35,493 bases of DNA from Bacteroidota bacterium (GCA_023391015.1 JAEWBT010000123.1:1-35493), one strand, 5' to 3'. Positions 16,530 through 24,745 are shown, counted from the stretch's first letter. The notes: generated by a model not told the origin, from the letters alone. Made by a program: numbers and translations.

Positions 16530-18248
16530 TCAAAACACAGGGTTGGGGGCCGGCAAGGTTGTATCCGGGTAGTAAGCAGGCTGCTGCAGAGTTACATAAG
16601 GATAATCGCGGTCGATTTGCGTGAGCCGGTTGGAGAAGCGCAGCAGCTGTAAGAGGGCATTCTCTTGCTGACTCAGCAAGTGGAGCCTGGCTTTATAGAT
16701 AAAATGATCCCCGCTAAAGCTGCCGTCGTTCAGAATGAGGTATGAAAAAACCCGATGGGCTTCCAGCCACATTTGCCGGTCGCGCGGCTGTTGCATCTGC
16801 GCCGTATCGATGCCTTTAAAGATTTGCTGAAAATCCACAAACATTGCCAGCGGCCCGGTACCAACAGCAGCCTGAGCGTCGGTTGGCAACTCGCGGGGAG
16901 CGGTTCCGGCAAGAAAGTCCTGGGCCTGTTGACGGGTGCGGGCCGCTACGGCATATTTATCATCCATCACTAAAAAGCCACCTTCAGGATTGCCATAGGA
17001 GATATACACATTGGGCGAAACCTGCTCCACCAGTTTGCGCGCCAGGAGAAACTGCATCAGCTTGGCGACTTTTTCTTTTTTACCAAGCTTCATCGCAAAG
17101 GTGAAATCCATTTTCGGCACACTGGCGGGGTAGTGCGCATACTGCGAATCCAGCGGAGAAATGCCCATGTTTTTATAGTTATTGACGGCAAAAACCATGT
17201 TTCCCGGGATGGCTTCCACGAGGTCATCAATGGAAAGGCCCTGGCCGGCAAGTCCCATATTTATAAGCCCCAACATTCCCATTTTCTCCAGCATAACCTT
17301 AAAACTTTTGGTAGAAAAGCTAAAAGCACCAAAGCCATCCAGCCCTTCCTTTGGCAGCCGCGCGATCAGCTCTTTGGGGGGCGCGCTACCGGCCATTTTC
17401 CGGCCTACGTCTTTCAGCTCGTCCGACATATAATACCACATCTCCGCCTCAGCTTCGCCCTCTTTGAAATCCACTGTCGTTGAGAGCGCCATGTTTTTAT
17501 ACAACTTGCTGCTCATCAAGGACATAGCAGAAGCCATACCTCCCATCCCATTCATCATCTGCTCGTAATTCACCCAGGCAATCAAGTCGCGGTTGCTTTT
17601 GGCCAGCAGGCTAAAGCGGTCGTCTTTCAGCAGCGCTTCTTCTTTGGAAAGCTTCGGCAGCGCTTCCAGTCTTGCCACGGTTGCCGGTAGGTCGGGGATG
17701 CCCGCCTGCCATTCCTCGGTGCTGTCGGGCATCATCACATAGCTGCCGGCAGTACGGTTTGGGGCGGTCAGGAAAGCCACCTGATCCGTCCATAAAATCA
17801 CCAAATTACTATCCAGTTGGGCCGCTTTTCCGGAATTGGTGGTTATGGGCTGCATGCGGGGAAACGCTTTTTGCAGAAAAGCGGTCCATTTTCCGGAATT
17901 CTCCACCGGCAGAATGGCAAATGTTTCCAGTTTATAATTGTTGGCCATTGGGCTACCGGATGCCGTAAAGCACACGTACATCGTAGAACCCATATCGATT
18001 CCCGACTCGCGCAGGTCTTCGGCCCGGACGTTGTAGCCCTGGCGCATCACAAATGAGTCGAAACTACTGGTCACGTCTTTGCCCAGCAGCGCCGGCCAGG
18101 CAATCTTTTTAGTGATAGAACCCGCGTTGATACCCACAACCGACAGGGCATTTTTGGGAATGTATTTTGCGTGGTCGGGTACTTTCCGGCAAGATGCCAG
18201 AAAGAAAAGTGGACCTAACAGCAAGAGAAGCAAAGCAGCGCGGCGCAT
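16530..18248 (-). CDS. DUF4836 family lipoprotein
   Basis: A 572-aa protein with a lipoprotein signal: MRRAALLLLLLGPLFFLASC, lipobox LASC, Cys20. The mature N-terminus VPDHAKYIPKNALSVVGINAGSI is the characteristic DUF4836 opening. The rest is a long alpha/beta region of unknown fold with methionine-rich stretches (MMNGMGGMASAMSLMSSKL). DUF4836 proteins are restricted largely to Bacteroidota and have no known function. It is predicted to be membrane-anchored. It is separated from the upstream DUF3127 gene by a terminator, so it has its own promoter. Confidence 0.88.
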   Translation of the reverse strand: MRRAALLLLLLGPLFFLASCRKVPDHAKYIPKNALSVVGINAGSITKKIAWPALLGKDVTSSFDSFVMRQGYNVRAEDLRESGIDMGSTMYVCFTASGSPMANNYKLETFAILPVENSGKWTAFLQKAFPRMQPITTNSGKAAQLDSNLVILWTDQVAFLTAPNRTAGSYVMMPDSTEEWQAGIPDLPATVARLEALPKLSKEEALLKDDRFSLLAKSNRDLIAWVNYEQMMNGMGGMASAMSLMSSKLYKNMALSTTVDFKEGEAEAEMWYYMSDELKDVGRKMAGSAPPKELIARLPKEGLDGFGAFSFSTKSFKVMLEKMGMLGLINMGLAGQGLSIDDLVEAIPGNMVFAVNNYKNMGISPLDSQYAHYPASVPKMDFTFAMKLGKKEKVAKLMQFLLARKLVEQVSPNVYISYGNPEGGFLVMDDKYAVAARTRQQAQDFLAGTAPRELPTDAQAAVGTGPLAMFVDFQQIFKGIDTAQMQQPRDRQMWLEAHRVFSYLILNDGSFSGDHFIYKARLHLLSQQENALLQLLRFSNRLTQIDRDYPYVTLQQPAYYPDTTLPAPNPVF

Positions 18249-18269
18249 AAAAAAGAGGGGAGAAAAAGA

Positions 18270-18300
18270 AAAACCCGATGCAAATATCGCATCGGGTTTT
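18270..18300 (-). terminator. Rho-independent terminator after the DUF3127 gene
   Basis: AAAACCCGATGC (18270-18281) pairs with GCATCGGGTTTT (18289-18300) over a 7-nt loop. On the minus strand the stem is followed by TTTTTCTTTTTC, so it ends the DUF3127 transcript. Confidence 0.9.
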
Positions 18301-18330
18301 CCGGAGATAAAATCCTACCAGAAAAAGGGA

Positions 18331-18804
18331 TTAAAACGGCAGGTCGTCGCCTTCAGACGCGGAAGCGGGTGCTATAGGTGCCTGAGAAGCCGCGTTGCCG
18401 AAGCCGCTGTTACCACCATAGTTGCCGCTGTTGTAGCCGCCGGTCGGGGTTGCGTTGTCATTGTAAGAAGCCGCTCCCTGACCATAAGCTCCGCCGCCTT
18501 CGTTGCTGGCTGCGCCGCCTGGTTCCAGGCGCCATACGTCGAGGTTGGTGAAGTAACTGGTGGTGCCGTTTTTGTCATAGCGGTTGCCTTTGATGTTGAA
18601 GGTCGCTTTAACGGTGTCGCCAACTTTAAATTGATCCAGAAGGTCTGTTTTGTTCTGTACAAGCTGCATTTTGGCGTAGTTGGTAAAGTTGCCATTCGGG
18701 GTTTCATCTACCAGTTCCAGCACGAATTCGCGCTTTTTGAAACGGTCGCTGACCACCTGTGTGTCATACTTTTCCAGCAGCTTGCCGGTGATTTCTAGGC
18801 TCAT
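18331..18804 (-). CDS. DUF3127 OB-fold protein with SSB-like C-terminal tip
   Basis: A 157-aa protein from the ATG at 18804; longer in-frame starts lie in the promoter. Residues 1-95 form the DUF3127 domain (SLEITGKLLEKYDTQ, KKREFVLEL, GDTVKATFNIKGN), predicted as an OB-fold related to single-stranded DNA-binding proteins. Residues 95-150 are a low-complexity Gly/Asn/Ala linker. The last residues EGDDLPF mimic the acidic, aromatic SSB tip (DDIPF) that recruits replication and repair partners. Nucleic-acid binding is inferred from this resemblance. It has its own promoter and terminator. Confidence 0.85.
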   Translation of the reverse strand: MSLEITGKLLEKYDTQVVSDRFKKREFVLELVDETPNGNFTNYAKMQLVQNKTDLLDQFKVGDTVKATFNIKGNRYDKNGTTSYFTNLDVWRLEPGGAASNEGGGAYGQGAASYNDNATPTGGYNSGNYGGNSGFGNAASQAPIAPASASEGDDLPF

Positions 18805-18831
18805 GAGTATATCCTGTTTAAAAGTCTTTTG

Positions 18832-18861
18832 TAAAGATAAGCAGCAGGTCTGAAGTATCAA
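18832..18861 (-). promoter_or_regulatory. Bacteroidota-type promoter for the DUF3127 gene
   Basis: On the minus strand TTG (18859-18861) is followed by exactly 19 nt and TATCTTTA (18832-18839), one mismatch from the TAnnTTTG -7 box. It lies about 28 nt upstream of the ATG. Confidence 0.6.
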
Positions 18862-18907
18862 GTTTCCGGAAATTAAAATTTTAGGAACTGGTTTTTAGGA
18901 AAGCCTT

Positions 18908-18921
18908 CTGGCACAATCTTT
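18908..18921 (+). promoter_or_regulatory. Possible sigma-54-like -24 element upstream of msrB
   Basis: CTGGCACAATCTTT is identical to the 14-mer at 12384-12397. The -24 core TGGCAC is present, while the -12 region reads TTCT instead of TTGC. It ends 38 bp before the msrB ATG. Confidence 0.35.
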
Positions 18922-18959
18922 CTCTTTTATAACCTTTGACAAAGCTGTTTTAAGAGATC

Positions 18960-19340
18960 ATGGCCTACCGCAAACTCACCCCCGAAGAAGAATACGTTAT
19001 CCTCCACAAAGGCACCGAGCGGCCTTTCACCGGCGAGTACACCAACAATAAAGAAGCCGGAACCTACGTGTGCCGGCAGTGCGGCGCGCCGCTTTACCAT
19101 TCCGCCAGTAAGTTTGAATCGCACTGCGGCTGGCCGTCTTTCGACGATGAAATACCCGGTGCGGTCAAGCGCGTGGCAGATGCCGATGGTCGGCGCACCG
19201 AAATCGTTTGCGCCAACTGCGGTGGCCACCTCGGCCATGTTTTTGAAGGCGAACGGTTCACCCCGAAAAACACCCGTCATTGCGTCAACAGCATCTCCAT
19301 GCTTTTCATCCCGGATAGCGAAGCGGCAAAGGCGCAATAG
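18960..19340 (+). CDS. msrB: Peptide-methionine (R)-S-oxide reductase MsrB
   Basis: A 126-aa cytoplasmic MsrB with no signal peptide. The structural zinc is bound by Cys38-x-x-Cys41 and Cys84-x-x-Cys87. The catalytic Cys108 is in the conserved RHCVNS motif. SHCGWPSF (54-61) carries Cys56, and GHLGHVF (89-95) is present. It reduces the R epimer of protein methionine sulfoxide. It is monocistronic, ended by a terminator. Confidence 0.96.
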   Translation: MAYRKLTPEEEYVILHKGTERPFTGEYTNNKEAGTYVCRQCGAPLYHSASKFESHCGWPSFDDEIPGAVKRVADADGRRTEIVCANCGGHLGHVFEGERFTPKNTRHCVNSISMLFIPDSEAAKAQ

Positions 19341-19355
19341 CACGCGGATACAACG

Positions 19356-19380
19356 GACTTCGTCAAGCTCAGCCTGACAG
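19356..19380. repeat. CTTCG(A/T)CA(A/G)GCTCAG-type dispersed repeat
   Basis: CTTCGTCAAGCTCAGCCTGACAG resembles the segment CTTCGACAGGCTCAGGGTGACAG at 24700-24714 and the dispersed repeats of this type found in many genomes. Confidence 0.6.
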
Positions 19381-19382
19381 CT

Positions 19383-19423
19383 ACGGATTTTCACGGATTT
19401 TTTCTTCGTGAAAATCCGTTTTT
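19383..19423 (+). terminator. Rho-independent terminator after msrB
   Basis: ACGGATTTTCACG (19383-19395) pairs perfectly with CGTGAAAATCCGT (19407-19419) over an 11-nt loop, followed by a T-run. Confidence 0.88.
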
Positions 19424-19476
19424 GCGTTTCCGTATTTTAGAAGGGTTCTTTTTTAGAAAGCTTTGGCTCCTAAAAC

Positions 19477-20457
19477 CTAATCCCTATCTCCCCCAATGAT
19501 CTCATCCACCAGATAATGGTTCCGGTCGGCTGCCGAGCGGCTCACCAGTTCGGCCACAAAACCGGCGAGGAAAAACTGACTGCCCAAAATCATGACCGTC
19601 ATGGAAATATAGAAACCGGGTTTGTTAACCAATCCGGCATCCAGATTTCCCCAAAATTTCTGGATAATCAGCCATGTGATTTGGAAAAGCCCAATCAGGA
19701 AGAGAATCGTTCCCCAAAAACCGAAAAAGTGCATGGGCTTTTTGCCGAACCGGCCCATAAACTGCACCAAAAGCATATCCAGGAAGCCGTTGATAAACCG
19801 CTCCCAGCCAAACTTGCTCACCCCGTATTTCCGGGCGCGGTGCACCACGACCTTCTCTCCGATTTTCCGGAAACCCGCCGACTTGGCCAGCACCGGGATA
19901 AAACGGTGCATCTCGCCATACACTTCTACGCTTTTCACCACTTTAGAACGGTAGGCTTTCAGGCCGCAGTTCATGTCGTGGAGCGGAATGCCACTCACTT
20001 TCCGGTTCACCCAGTTGTAGAGCTTTGAGGGCAGATTTTTGGTAACGGCGTTGTCGTAACGCACTTTTTTCCAGCCGCTCACCAGGTCGTAGCCGTCTTC
20101 CGAAATCATGCGGTACAGCTCCGGAATTTCGTCGGGCGAATCCTGCAAATCGGCGTCCATCGTAATCACCGCCCGGCCTTTGGCGGCTTTAAAACCTTCG
20201 TTCAGCGCCGCGCTTTTGCCGTAGTTGCGTTGAAAATGCAAGGCCCGAACATTATCGGGGTACTGCGTTGAAAGCTGCCGGATAACGTCCCAGCTGCCGT
20301 CGGTGCTGCCGTCGTCCACAAAAATCACCTCATAGGAAAAGGCGTTTTCGGCGCACACCCGCGCAATCCAGGCCATCAGCTCGGGCAACGATTCTTCTTC
20401 GTTGAAGAGCGGAACGACAATAGAAAGATTGAGGGTAGCAGGCAGGTTCACAAACAA
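19477..20457 (-). CDS. Family 2 glycosyltransferase, DPM1/GtrB-like, with two C-terminal TM helices
   Basis: An approximately 326-aa protein. The GT-A nucleotide-sugar site is LSIVVPLFNEE (11-21), FVDDGSTDGSW (46-56) and the metal-binding DADLQDSPDEI (101-111). R-x-YGVSKFG near 209-217 is typical of polyisoprenyl-phosphate glycosyltransferases. TM helices lie near 244-266 and 282-305. The product is probably a polyprenyl-phosphate sugar used on the outer face of the inner membrane. There is no ATG near the N-terminus: the reading frame opens with TTG (20457) or GTG (20451), just after the DUF4199 stop, so a non-AUG start is inferred. It is the last gene of the BatA operon. Confidence 0.92.
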   Translation of the reverse strand: MFVNLPATLNLSIVVPLFNEEESLPELMAWIARVCAENAFSYEVIFVDDGSTDGSWDVIRQLSTQYPDNVRALHFQRNYGKSAALNEGFKAAKGRAVITMDADLQDSPDEIPELYRMISEDGYDLVSGWKKVRYDNAVTKNLPSKLYNWVNRKVSGIPLHDMNCGLKAYRSKVVKSVEVYGEMHRFIPVLAKSAGFRKIGEKVVVHRARKYGVSKFGWERFINGFLDMLLVQFMGRFGKKPMHFFGFWGTILFLIGLFQITWLIIQKFWGNLDAGLVNKPGFYISMTVMILGSQFFLAGFVAELVSRSAADRNHYLVDEIIGGDRD

Positions 20458-20475
20458 AATATTTTCCGGAAAAAC

Positions 20476-21015
20476 TTATACAACGGGCGTCAGCGGGCGC
20501 TTGTTTTTAGGCGTTACCGCAGCGGCAATCAGGGAGAAAATACACCCCATCACCAGATAGCCAAACAAGCTTCCCATAACGAGAAATGTGGTGAAATTGT
20601 TGCGCGAAATCGCTAGGGCTTTGTCCATCATCTCCTCGTCCAGCTTGCCATCTTTTTCCATTTGCTGCCGCGCGAGTTCAAGGGCTTTTTCCTTCATGTC
20701 GGGAAAAATATAGACCGATAAAACCACCCAAACCACCACCAGCAACACGATAATGGCCGTGGCTTTAAAACCCGAACTAAACAACTGCCCGAAGCTCACG
20801 GTGCCACCGTTTGCTTTGGAAAAAGCGTTGGCGTTCAGGATTAATCCGCCAAGGAAAACGGCATACAAAACCCACTGAATCCAGCTGGCCTGTTGCAGAT
20901 TAGCTACATACACCACCGCGCTCAACACCACGATAATGAGGCCGGTAATCAGCCCGTAGGTTTTATGGGTTTGTACCAGCTGCGGCGGCATCGGCGTTAC
21001 GGTTGCGTTTTCCAT
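20476..21015 (-). CDS. DUF4199 family membrane protein
   Basis: A 179-aa protein with four predicted TM helices near 20-40, 45-63, 84-106 and 142-165. Between helices 3 and 4 is a charged loop (KEKALELARQQMEKDGKLDEEMM). The layout and the NNFTTFLVMGSLFGYLVMGCIFSLI ending fit DUF4199, a Bacteroidota family of unknown function. It sits 18 bp before the glycosyltransferase and 44 bp after the dihydroorotase-like gene, so it may assist the glycosyltransferase; that is inference from spacing only. Confidence 0.85.
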   Translation of the reverse strand: MENATVTPMPPQLVQTHKTYGLITGLIIVVLSAVVYVANLQQASWIQWVLYAVFLGGLILNANAFSKANGGTVSFGQLFSSGFKATAIIVLLVVVWVVLSVYIFPDMKEKALELARQQMEKDGKLDEEMMDKALAISRNNFTTFLVMGSLFGYLVMGCIFSLIAAAVTPKNKRPLTPVV

Positions 21016-21059
21016 GAGAAGATTTTTTAGGGAGAGATGGAAGGGGAAAGAAAGACTTT

Positions 21060-22307
21060 CTACGCCCCAAAAATACCAAAGACTTTTCCAGGCAGCGGCT
21101 GGCCCAGAAAAGGATTATTAAAGGCCTTAGAATGCGCATTTTTTCGGTCCAGAACCGTCTCGCCGGTGGGTGAAAAAACGGTCCATTTTCCGGAATTTTC
21201 AAAGCTTTTTTCCGGCAATCCCAGCACGCGACGCGGCCCTTCGGTGAGCGCGGCAAGCAAACGGTCGGTTGACACAGCATCGCCAACGGCTTTTTGCAAA
21301 AGGGGAAACAACACTTCCTGAATCGCGAGACCTTCGGCGGCGTACTCAAATTCTTTGATTTTTGCGTCCCAGTCCTGCGGGCGGTGATGCGAGGTTACGG
21401 CGTCAATGGTGCCGTCGGCGAGCGCGGCAATCAAGGCTTGCCGGTCTTTTTCCGGGCGCAAGGGCGGGGAGAGTTTCCAGGCCGAGTCGTAATCGGCCAG
21501 CGCTTCGTCGGTAAGCAGCAAATGGTAGGGCGTAACCGAGCAGGTAAGCGCCAACCCGTCCGCCTTCGCCTGCCGGATTAATTCCACCGAGGCCGCCGTG
21601 CTAACGCCGCTCAGGTGCAGCCGCGAGCCGGTGTAGCGCAAAATTTCAATGTCGCGGTGTACGGCCAGCGTTTCGGCGATTTCCGGGATACCGGCCATAC
21701 CGAGGCGGGTGCTCATCAAGCCTTCGTGCATCAAGCCGCCTTTCGCCAGCGCTTCGTCGGCCGGAAATTGAATAATCAACCCGTCAAACGCCTTTACATA
21801 TTCCAGCGCTTTAAGCAGCAAGCCGGGATTTTGGACCGGTTTCCAGCCGTCGGTAAAGCCCACTGCACCGCCGGCGCGCATGTCCAGCATCTCGGCGAGC
21901 GCCTTGCCCTCCAGTTTTTGGGAGATGGCCCCGTAAGGCAGAAGGTCCACTGTTTTCCGGAAATTGTAGCGCTGACTGTTTTCAATGGCACCGCGGTTGT
22001 CGGCGGGCGGCTGGGTGTTGGGCAACAGCCCGACGTGGGCAAAGCCGCCCTGTTCGGCAGCCGCCATTCCGGAAAGCAAGGTTTCTTTATGTTCCTGCCC
22101 CGGCTCGCGGTAGTCGGCGAAAAGGTCGGTCCAACCGGCAGAAATCCAAGCGTCTTCCAGTGACATTTCCGGAAAATCGCCCACGGTTTCGCCTTCCGGA
22201 AGGCCGCTTAAAGCGCCTTTTTCATCCAATAAAAAATCCGACACCTTCCCGTGCAGGGGACTGGTCGGATGCCACACGCGCACCTGGCGCAGAATTACAC
22301 TTTTCAT
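21060..22307 (-). CDS. Dihydroorotase-like protein lacking metal ligands (probable pseudoenzyme)
   Basis: A 415-aa amidohydrolase-fold protein clearly related to class I dihydroorotase: DYREPGQEHKETL (65-77), LLPNTQPP, LHLSGVSTAASVELIRQAKADG (230-251), TPYHLLLTDE and KLSPPLRPEKDR. The canonical HxH is replaced (DLFADYREPG, Phe63 and Asp65). The His of the H-A/C-E-D motif is Phe181, the His before VST is Gly234, and the catalytic Asp of TDHAPH is Ser306 (TSHHRPQ). Only the Asp of FTDG (153) remains. Dihydroorotase activity is therefore unlikely; such homologues can be structural partners of aspartate carbamoyltransferase. Its ATG overlaps the BatA gene stop by 4 bp (ATGA at 22304-22307), giving translational coupling. 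The open frame continues upstream to 22991 only as an antisense-style shadow of the BatA gene. Confidence 0.9.
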   Translation of the reverse strand: MKSVILRQVRVWHPTSPLHGKVSDFLLDEKGALSGLPEGETVGDFPEMSLEDAWISAGWTDLFADYREPGQEHKETLLSGMAAAEQGGFAHVGLLPNTQPPADNRGAIENSQRYNFRKTVDLLPYGAISQKLEGKALAEMLDMRAGGAVGFTDGWKPVQNPGLLLKALEYVKAFDGLIIQFPADEALAKGGLMHEGLMSTRLGMAGIPEIAETLAVHRDIEILRYTGSRLHLSGVSTAASVELIRQAKADGLALTCSVTPYHLLLTDEALADYDSAWKLSPPLRPEKDRQALIAALADGTIDAVTSHHRPQDWDAKIKEFEYAAEGLAIQEVLFPLLQKAVGDAVSTDRLLAALTEGPRRVLGLPEKSFENSGKWTVFSPTGETVLDRKNAHSKAFNNPFLGQPLPGKVFGIFGA

Positions 22308-24352
22308 AACTGCGGGGAAATGCCCGGCGCGGCCCCCACGCGGCGCGAACGAACAAGCACAGCGGTTTCGGCGGCGAGCAAAAGGAGCGCCAAGATAAGA
22401 ACCATTTTCCAGAGCGCTGTGGAAGCGGTGCCAGTCGTGGCTTTTCCGGTTCGCAAGGCTTCCGGTGTTAGCCACTCCGCGCCCCGTCCGGTCCAGCCTT
22501 CGCGCAGCTGCGCAAGCGTCCAATTGTCGGCCAGGCTTTCTTTCCGGCTGGCATTCAGCGCGAGCAAAACCGTATCGGCACCCGCGCCGGAAAGGGCGTA
22601 GAAACCGGCTTTGGAGACCGCGCCGTCGGGGTAGATATCCACGCCGCCTACCGCGCTTTTTTGCAGCGGAACCGCTTCCAGCCCTTCGCCGCTCATCTTC
22701 ACCACCTCGCGGCCGCCTGCTTCTTTGGCGCGGGGAATAAAAATGCTTTGTCCGCTGCCCGCCGTGTAGGCCACTGCCGCCGCGCCCGTTGCCGAGACCG
22801 CTACGGCGTAGAGCATCGGCGCAAAGAAATACGACCGGCCAAACGAGCCCGAACCGGCATCCACTGAAGTGGTGAGTAAGTACAGCCTGCCGCTGCCGGT
22901 GTTGTACTCCGCCAGCAGCGGGTCGCCGTTGCGGAACGACAAAATGGATTGGCCCTGGGCGCCGTAACCGGCGGTAACACGGTAGTGCCAACCGGCGGCG
23001 GGCAGTTCCATATTGGGCGGTGTGGCTTCAAAAATCTCGGTAATCAGCGGTGCTTCCGATTGCAGCGAAGCGGCGGTTTGGAGCGCCGTGTCAATACCGG
23101 AAATGCGGATGTCGGCCAGTTGGCGCAGGCCGGTTTCCAGAGTCTTAAAATCAGGCGTTTTTTGGGGAAAAACAATTACCGGAACGCCGCGCGACAAGGC
23201 CGGGCGCAGGGCAGCCACCGTAGCCGCGGGCAGCGACCGGACGCCGCTTAACAGCAACAGCGAATATTTTTCCGGCGCTTGCACCGGACTGTTTAAAGAC
23301 TGACTCGTGACGGTGAACCGGCCCGAAGTGCTCAGCGCCGTGCGGAGATACGGACTGGGCGGACCGTCTTCCAAAACCAGAACCGGCAAGGGCTTTTCCG
23401 GGCGCACGGCAATGCGGAAAGTATCGTCAAACGACGGGCCGATGCCATCTGCGAGGGTCAGAACCAGTTGCTGCCACAGCGTGCTTTGTCCGCCGAATGC
23501 AAGCGTATCCACACGTGCACCACTCGTCCAGCTTCCGGCGGTGGCGGCGCTTTGAAACTGGCCGTTGGCGGTAAGGCGCAGCGGTGCGTCGGCAGGCGGA
23601 TTTTCCAGGGTTGTGCGGCTTTTTACAACAAGTTTGGATTCAGCGGTAGGGTCGGCGGCGGGGAGGACGAAGGCGGTGTCAATCCAGGTGTTTTGCGCGT
23701 TCCCGGCGGGTAGGGAAACGCCGTGGAGGCGAATGCCTTTGGTAAGAGACGTTTCGGGGCGAAGGTCAAAATGGGCTTTGGGAAAGGCGGAGAGCCACCA
23801 GACGTCGGCTTCGGCAGCGCTTTCCTCGGCCATCAGGCCCTGAATGGCGGCGAGCAATTCGGTGTTGCGCTTGCTACCGGCGGCTGGCGCGATTTCGGAC
23901 AGGGCGACTTCGGCCGCTTCGCGGCTGAGGGGCGCATAGCTGTAAGGGCCGTTGGCCAGCACGAGATAGGTTTTTTCCCCGCCGCTGCGAATGATGGTTC
24001 TGGCGAGGTCTTTACTGCTTTCCAGCAGCGTGCGCCCGTCTTTGCGTGCGCCGGTAGCGGGACCATTGTCCAGGACAACTACCTGAATGGTCCGGGTATT
24101 TCCGGAATTATTCTGGTTCCAAAAGGGTTGGGAAAAGGCCAGTACTAAGGCGATTACGAACAAACAGCGCAGCAGTAGCAAAAGCCGTTCGCGAATGCGG
24201 CTTTGGCGGCGCGAGCGCAGCACCGATTCTTTCAGAAACCGTGTAGCCGGAAACACGACGCGGCGAAACCGGCGCAGGTCAAAAAGGTGAATGGCGATGG
24301 GAATGGCGATGGCCAGTCCGGCGAGCAGAAACAGCGGATACAGGAACCCCAC
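22304..24352 (-). CDS. BatA N-terminal domain membrane protein
   Basis: A 682-aa protein starting with GTG at 24352. Its N-terminus GFLYPLFLLAGLAIAIPIAIHLFDLRRFRRVVFP is the BatA/aerotolerance N-terminal double-TM signature (TM 5-24 and about 58-76, with RERLLLLLRCLFVIALVLAF between them). A large extracytoplasmic region follows with VWA-like strands (VVVLDNGPATGAR, where the MIDAS is not canonical) and a glutamine-amidotransferase-like stretch (YSLLLLSGVRSLPA). A final TM lies near 650-668 with a basic tail. The family is common in Bacteroidota beside MoxR and Bat operons; here it heads an operon with the dihydroorotase-like gene instead. Function is unknown. Confidence 0.87.
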   Translation of the reverse strand: MGFLYPLFLLAGLAIAIPIAIHLFDLRRFRRVVFPATRFLKESVLRSRRQSRIRERLLLLLRCLFVIALVLAFSQPFWNQNNSGNTRTIQVVVLDNGPATGARKDGRTLLESSKDLARTIIRSGGEKTYLVLANGPYSYAPLSREAAEVALSEIAPAAGSKRNTELLAAIQGLMAEESAAEADVWWLSAFPKAHFDLRPETSLTKGIRLHGVSLPAGNAQNTWIDTAFVLPAADPTAESKLVVKSRTTLENPPADAPLRLTANGQFQSAATAGSWTSGARVDTLAFGGQSTLWQQLVLTLADGIGPSFDDTFRIAVRPEKPLPVLVLEDGPPSPYLRTALSTSGRFTVTSQSLNSPVQAPEKYSLLLLSGVRSLPAATVAALRPALSRGVPVIVFPQKTPDFKTLETGLRQLADIRISGIDTALQTAASLQSEAPLITEIFEATPPNMELPAAGWHYRVTAGYGAQGQSILSFRNGDPLLAEYNTGSGRLYLLTTSVDAGSGSFGRSYFFAPMLYAVAVSATGAAAVAYTAGSGQSIFIPRAKEAGGREVVKMSGEGLEAVPLQKSAVGGVDIYPDGAVSKAGFYALSGAGADTVLLALNASRKESLADNWTLAQLREGWTGRGAEWLTPEALRTGKATTGTASTALWKMVLILALLLLAAETAVLVRSRRVGAAPGISPQL

Positions 24353-24424
24353 GAGATGTGCAAGATAAGGGGTTTAGAAAGTTGATGGTGTTGAGAAGGG
24401 TTGAGATTTTCCGGAAATCTTTTG

Positions 24425-24575
24425 GACCTGACAGGTCCGCAGCGCGAGCGGAGGATGCCTGTCAGGTCAGGTGTGTTTGTGGAAAGATTTTTCGGAAATT
24501 TTCCTTTACCGGAAGCTGTACTTCTGACCTGACAGGCATCTGCGGGCTTTGCCCTTGACCTATCAGGTCTCGCGG
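24425..24575. repeat. Two inverted GACCTGACAGG repeat units
   Basis: GACCTGACAGG...GCCTGTCAGGTCAG (24425-24470) and CTGACCTGACAGGCATC...GACCTATCAGGTC (24533-24570) are inverted copies sharing the 17-nt CTGACCTGACAGGCATC. Each unit is itself an imperfect inverted repeat. They lie between ykuK-like and BatA genes, within the 483-bp non-coding gap 24353-24835. Confidence 0.8.
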
Positions 24576-24588
24576 TTTTCCGGAAAAT

Positions 24589-24625
24589 CGTTACCTGTCA
24601 GGTTTTAAAAACCTGACGGGTAACG
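24589..24625. repeat. 37-nt near-perfect palindrome
   Basis: CGTTACCTGTCAGGTTTT and AAAACCTGACGGGTAACG flank a single A, with one mismatch. It could fold as a long hairpin or terminator and abuts the element starting at 24629. Confidence 0.85.
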
Positions 24626-24628
24626 ATT

Positions 24629-24743
24629 GCGTGAGGGATAGAGGCATTGTTCGAGCCCCGCGGCAACGAAGTGGAAGCGGGCAGAGCGACCCTTCGACAG
24701 GCTCAGGGTGACAGCCGAAAGCCCGGCCCGAAGGGACACGCCC
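24629..24743. repeat. REP-like dispersed element with GCGTGAGGGATAG start and GGGACACGCCC end
   Basis: The segment starts GCGTGAGGGATAG and ends GAAGGGACACGCCC, with GCGTG...CACGC terminal complementarity. It contains GAAAGCCCGGCCCGAAGGG and a CTTCGACAGGCTCAGGGTGACA segment. This start and end pairing resembles dispersed non-coding elements I recall from Bacteroidota genomes; the family assignment is from memory. Confidence 0.65.
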
Positions 24744-24745
24744 AA

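Noticed and set aside
22308..22991. Upstream extension of the dihydroorotase-like ORF to 643 aa
   Set aside because: The extra 227 residues are Arg-rich shadow translation inside the BatA gene; the coupled ATG at 22307 gives the family N-terminus.
24648..24662. tRNA T-loop-like GTTCGAGCC
   Set aside because: No acceptor stem, anticodon arm or CCA-compatible end; it lies inside the REP-like element.
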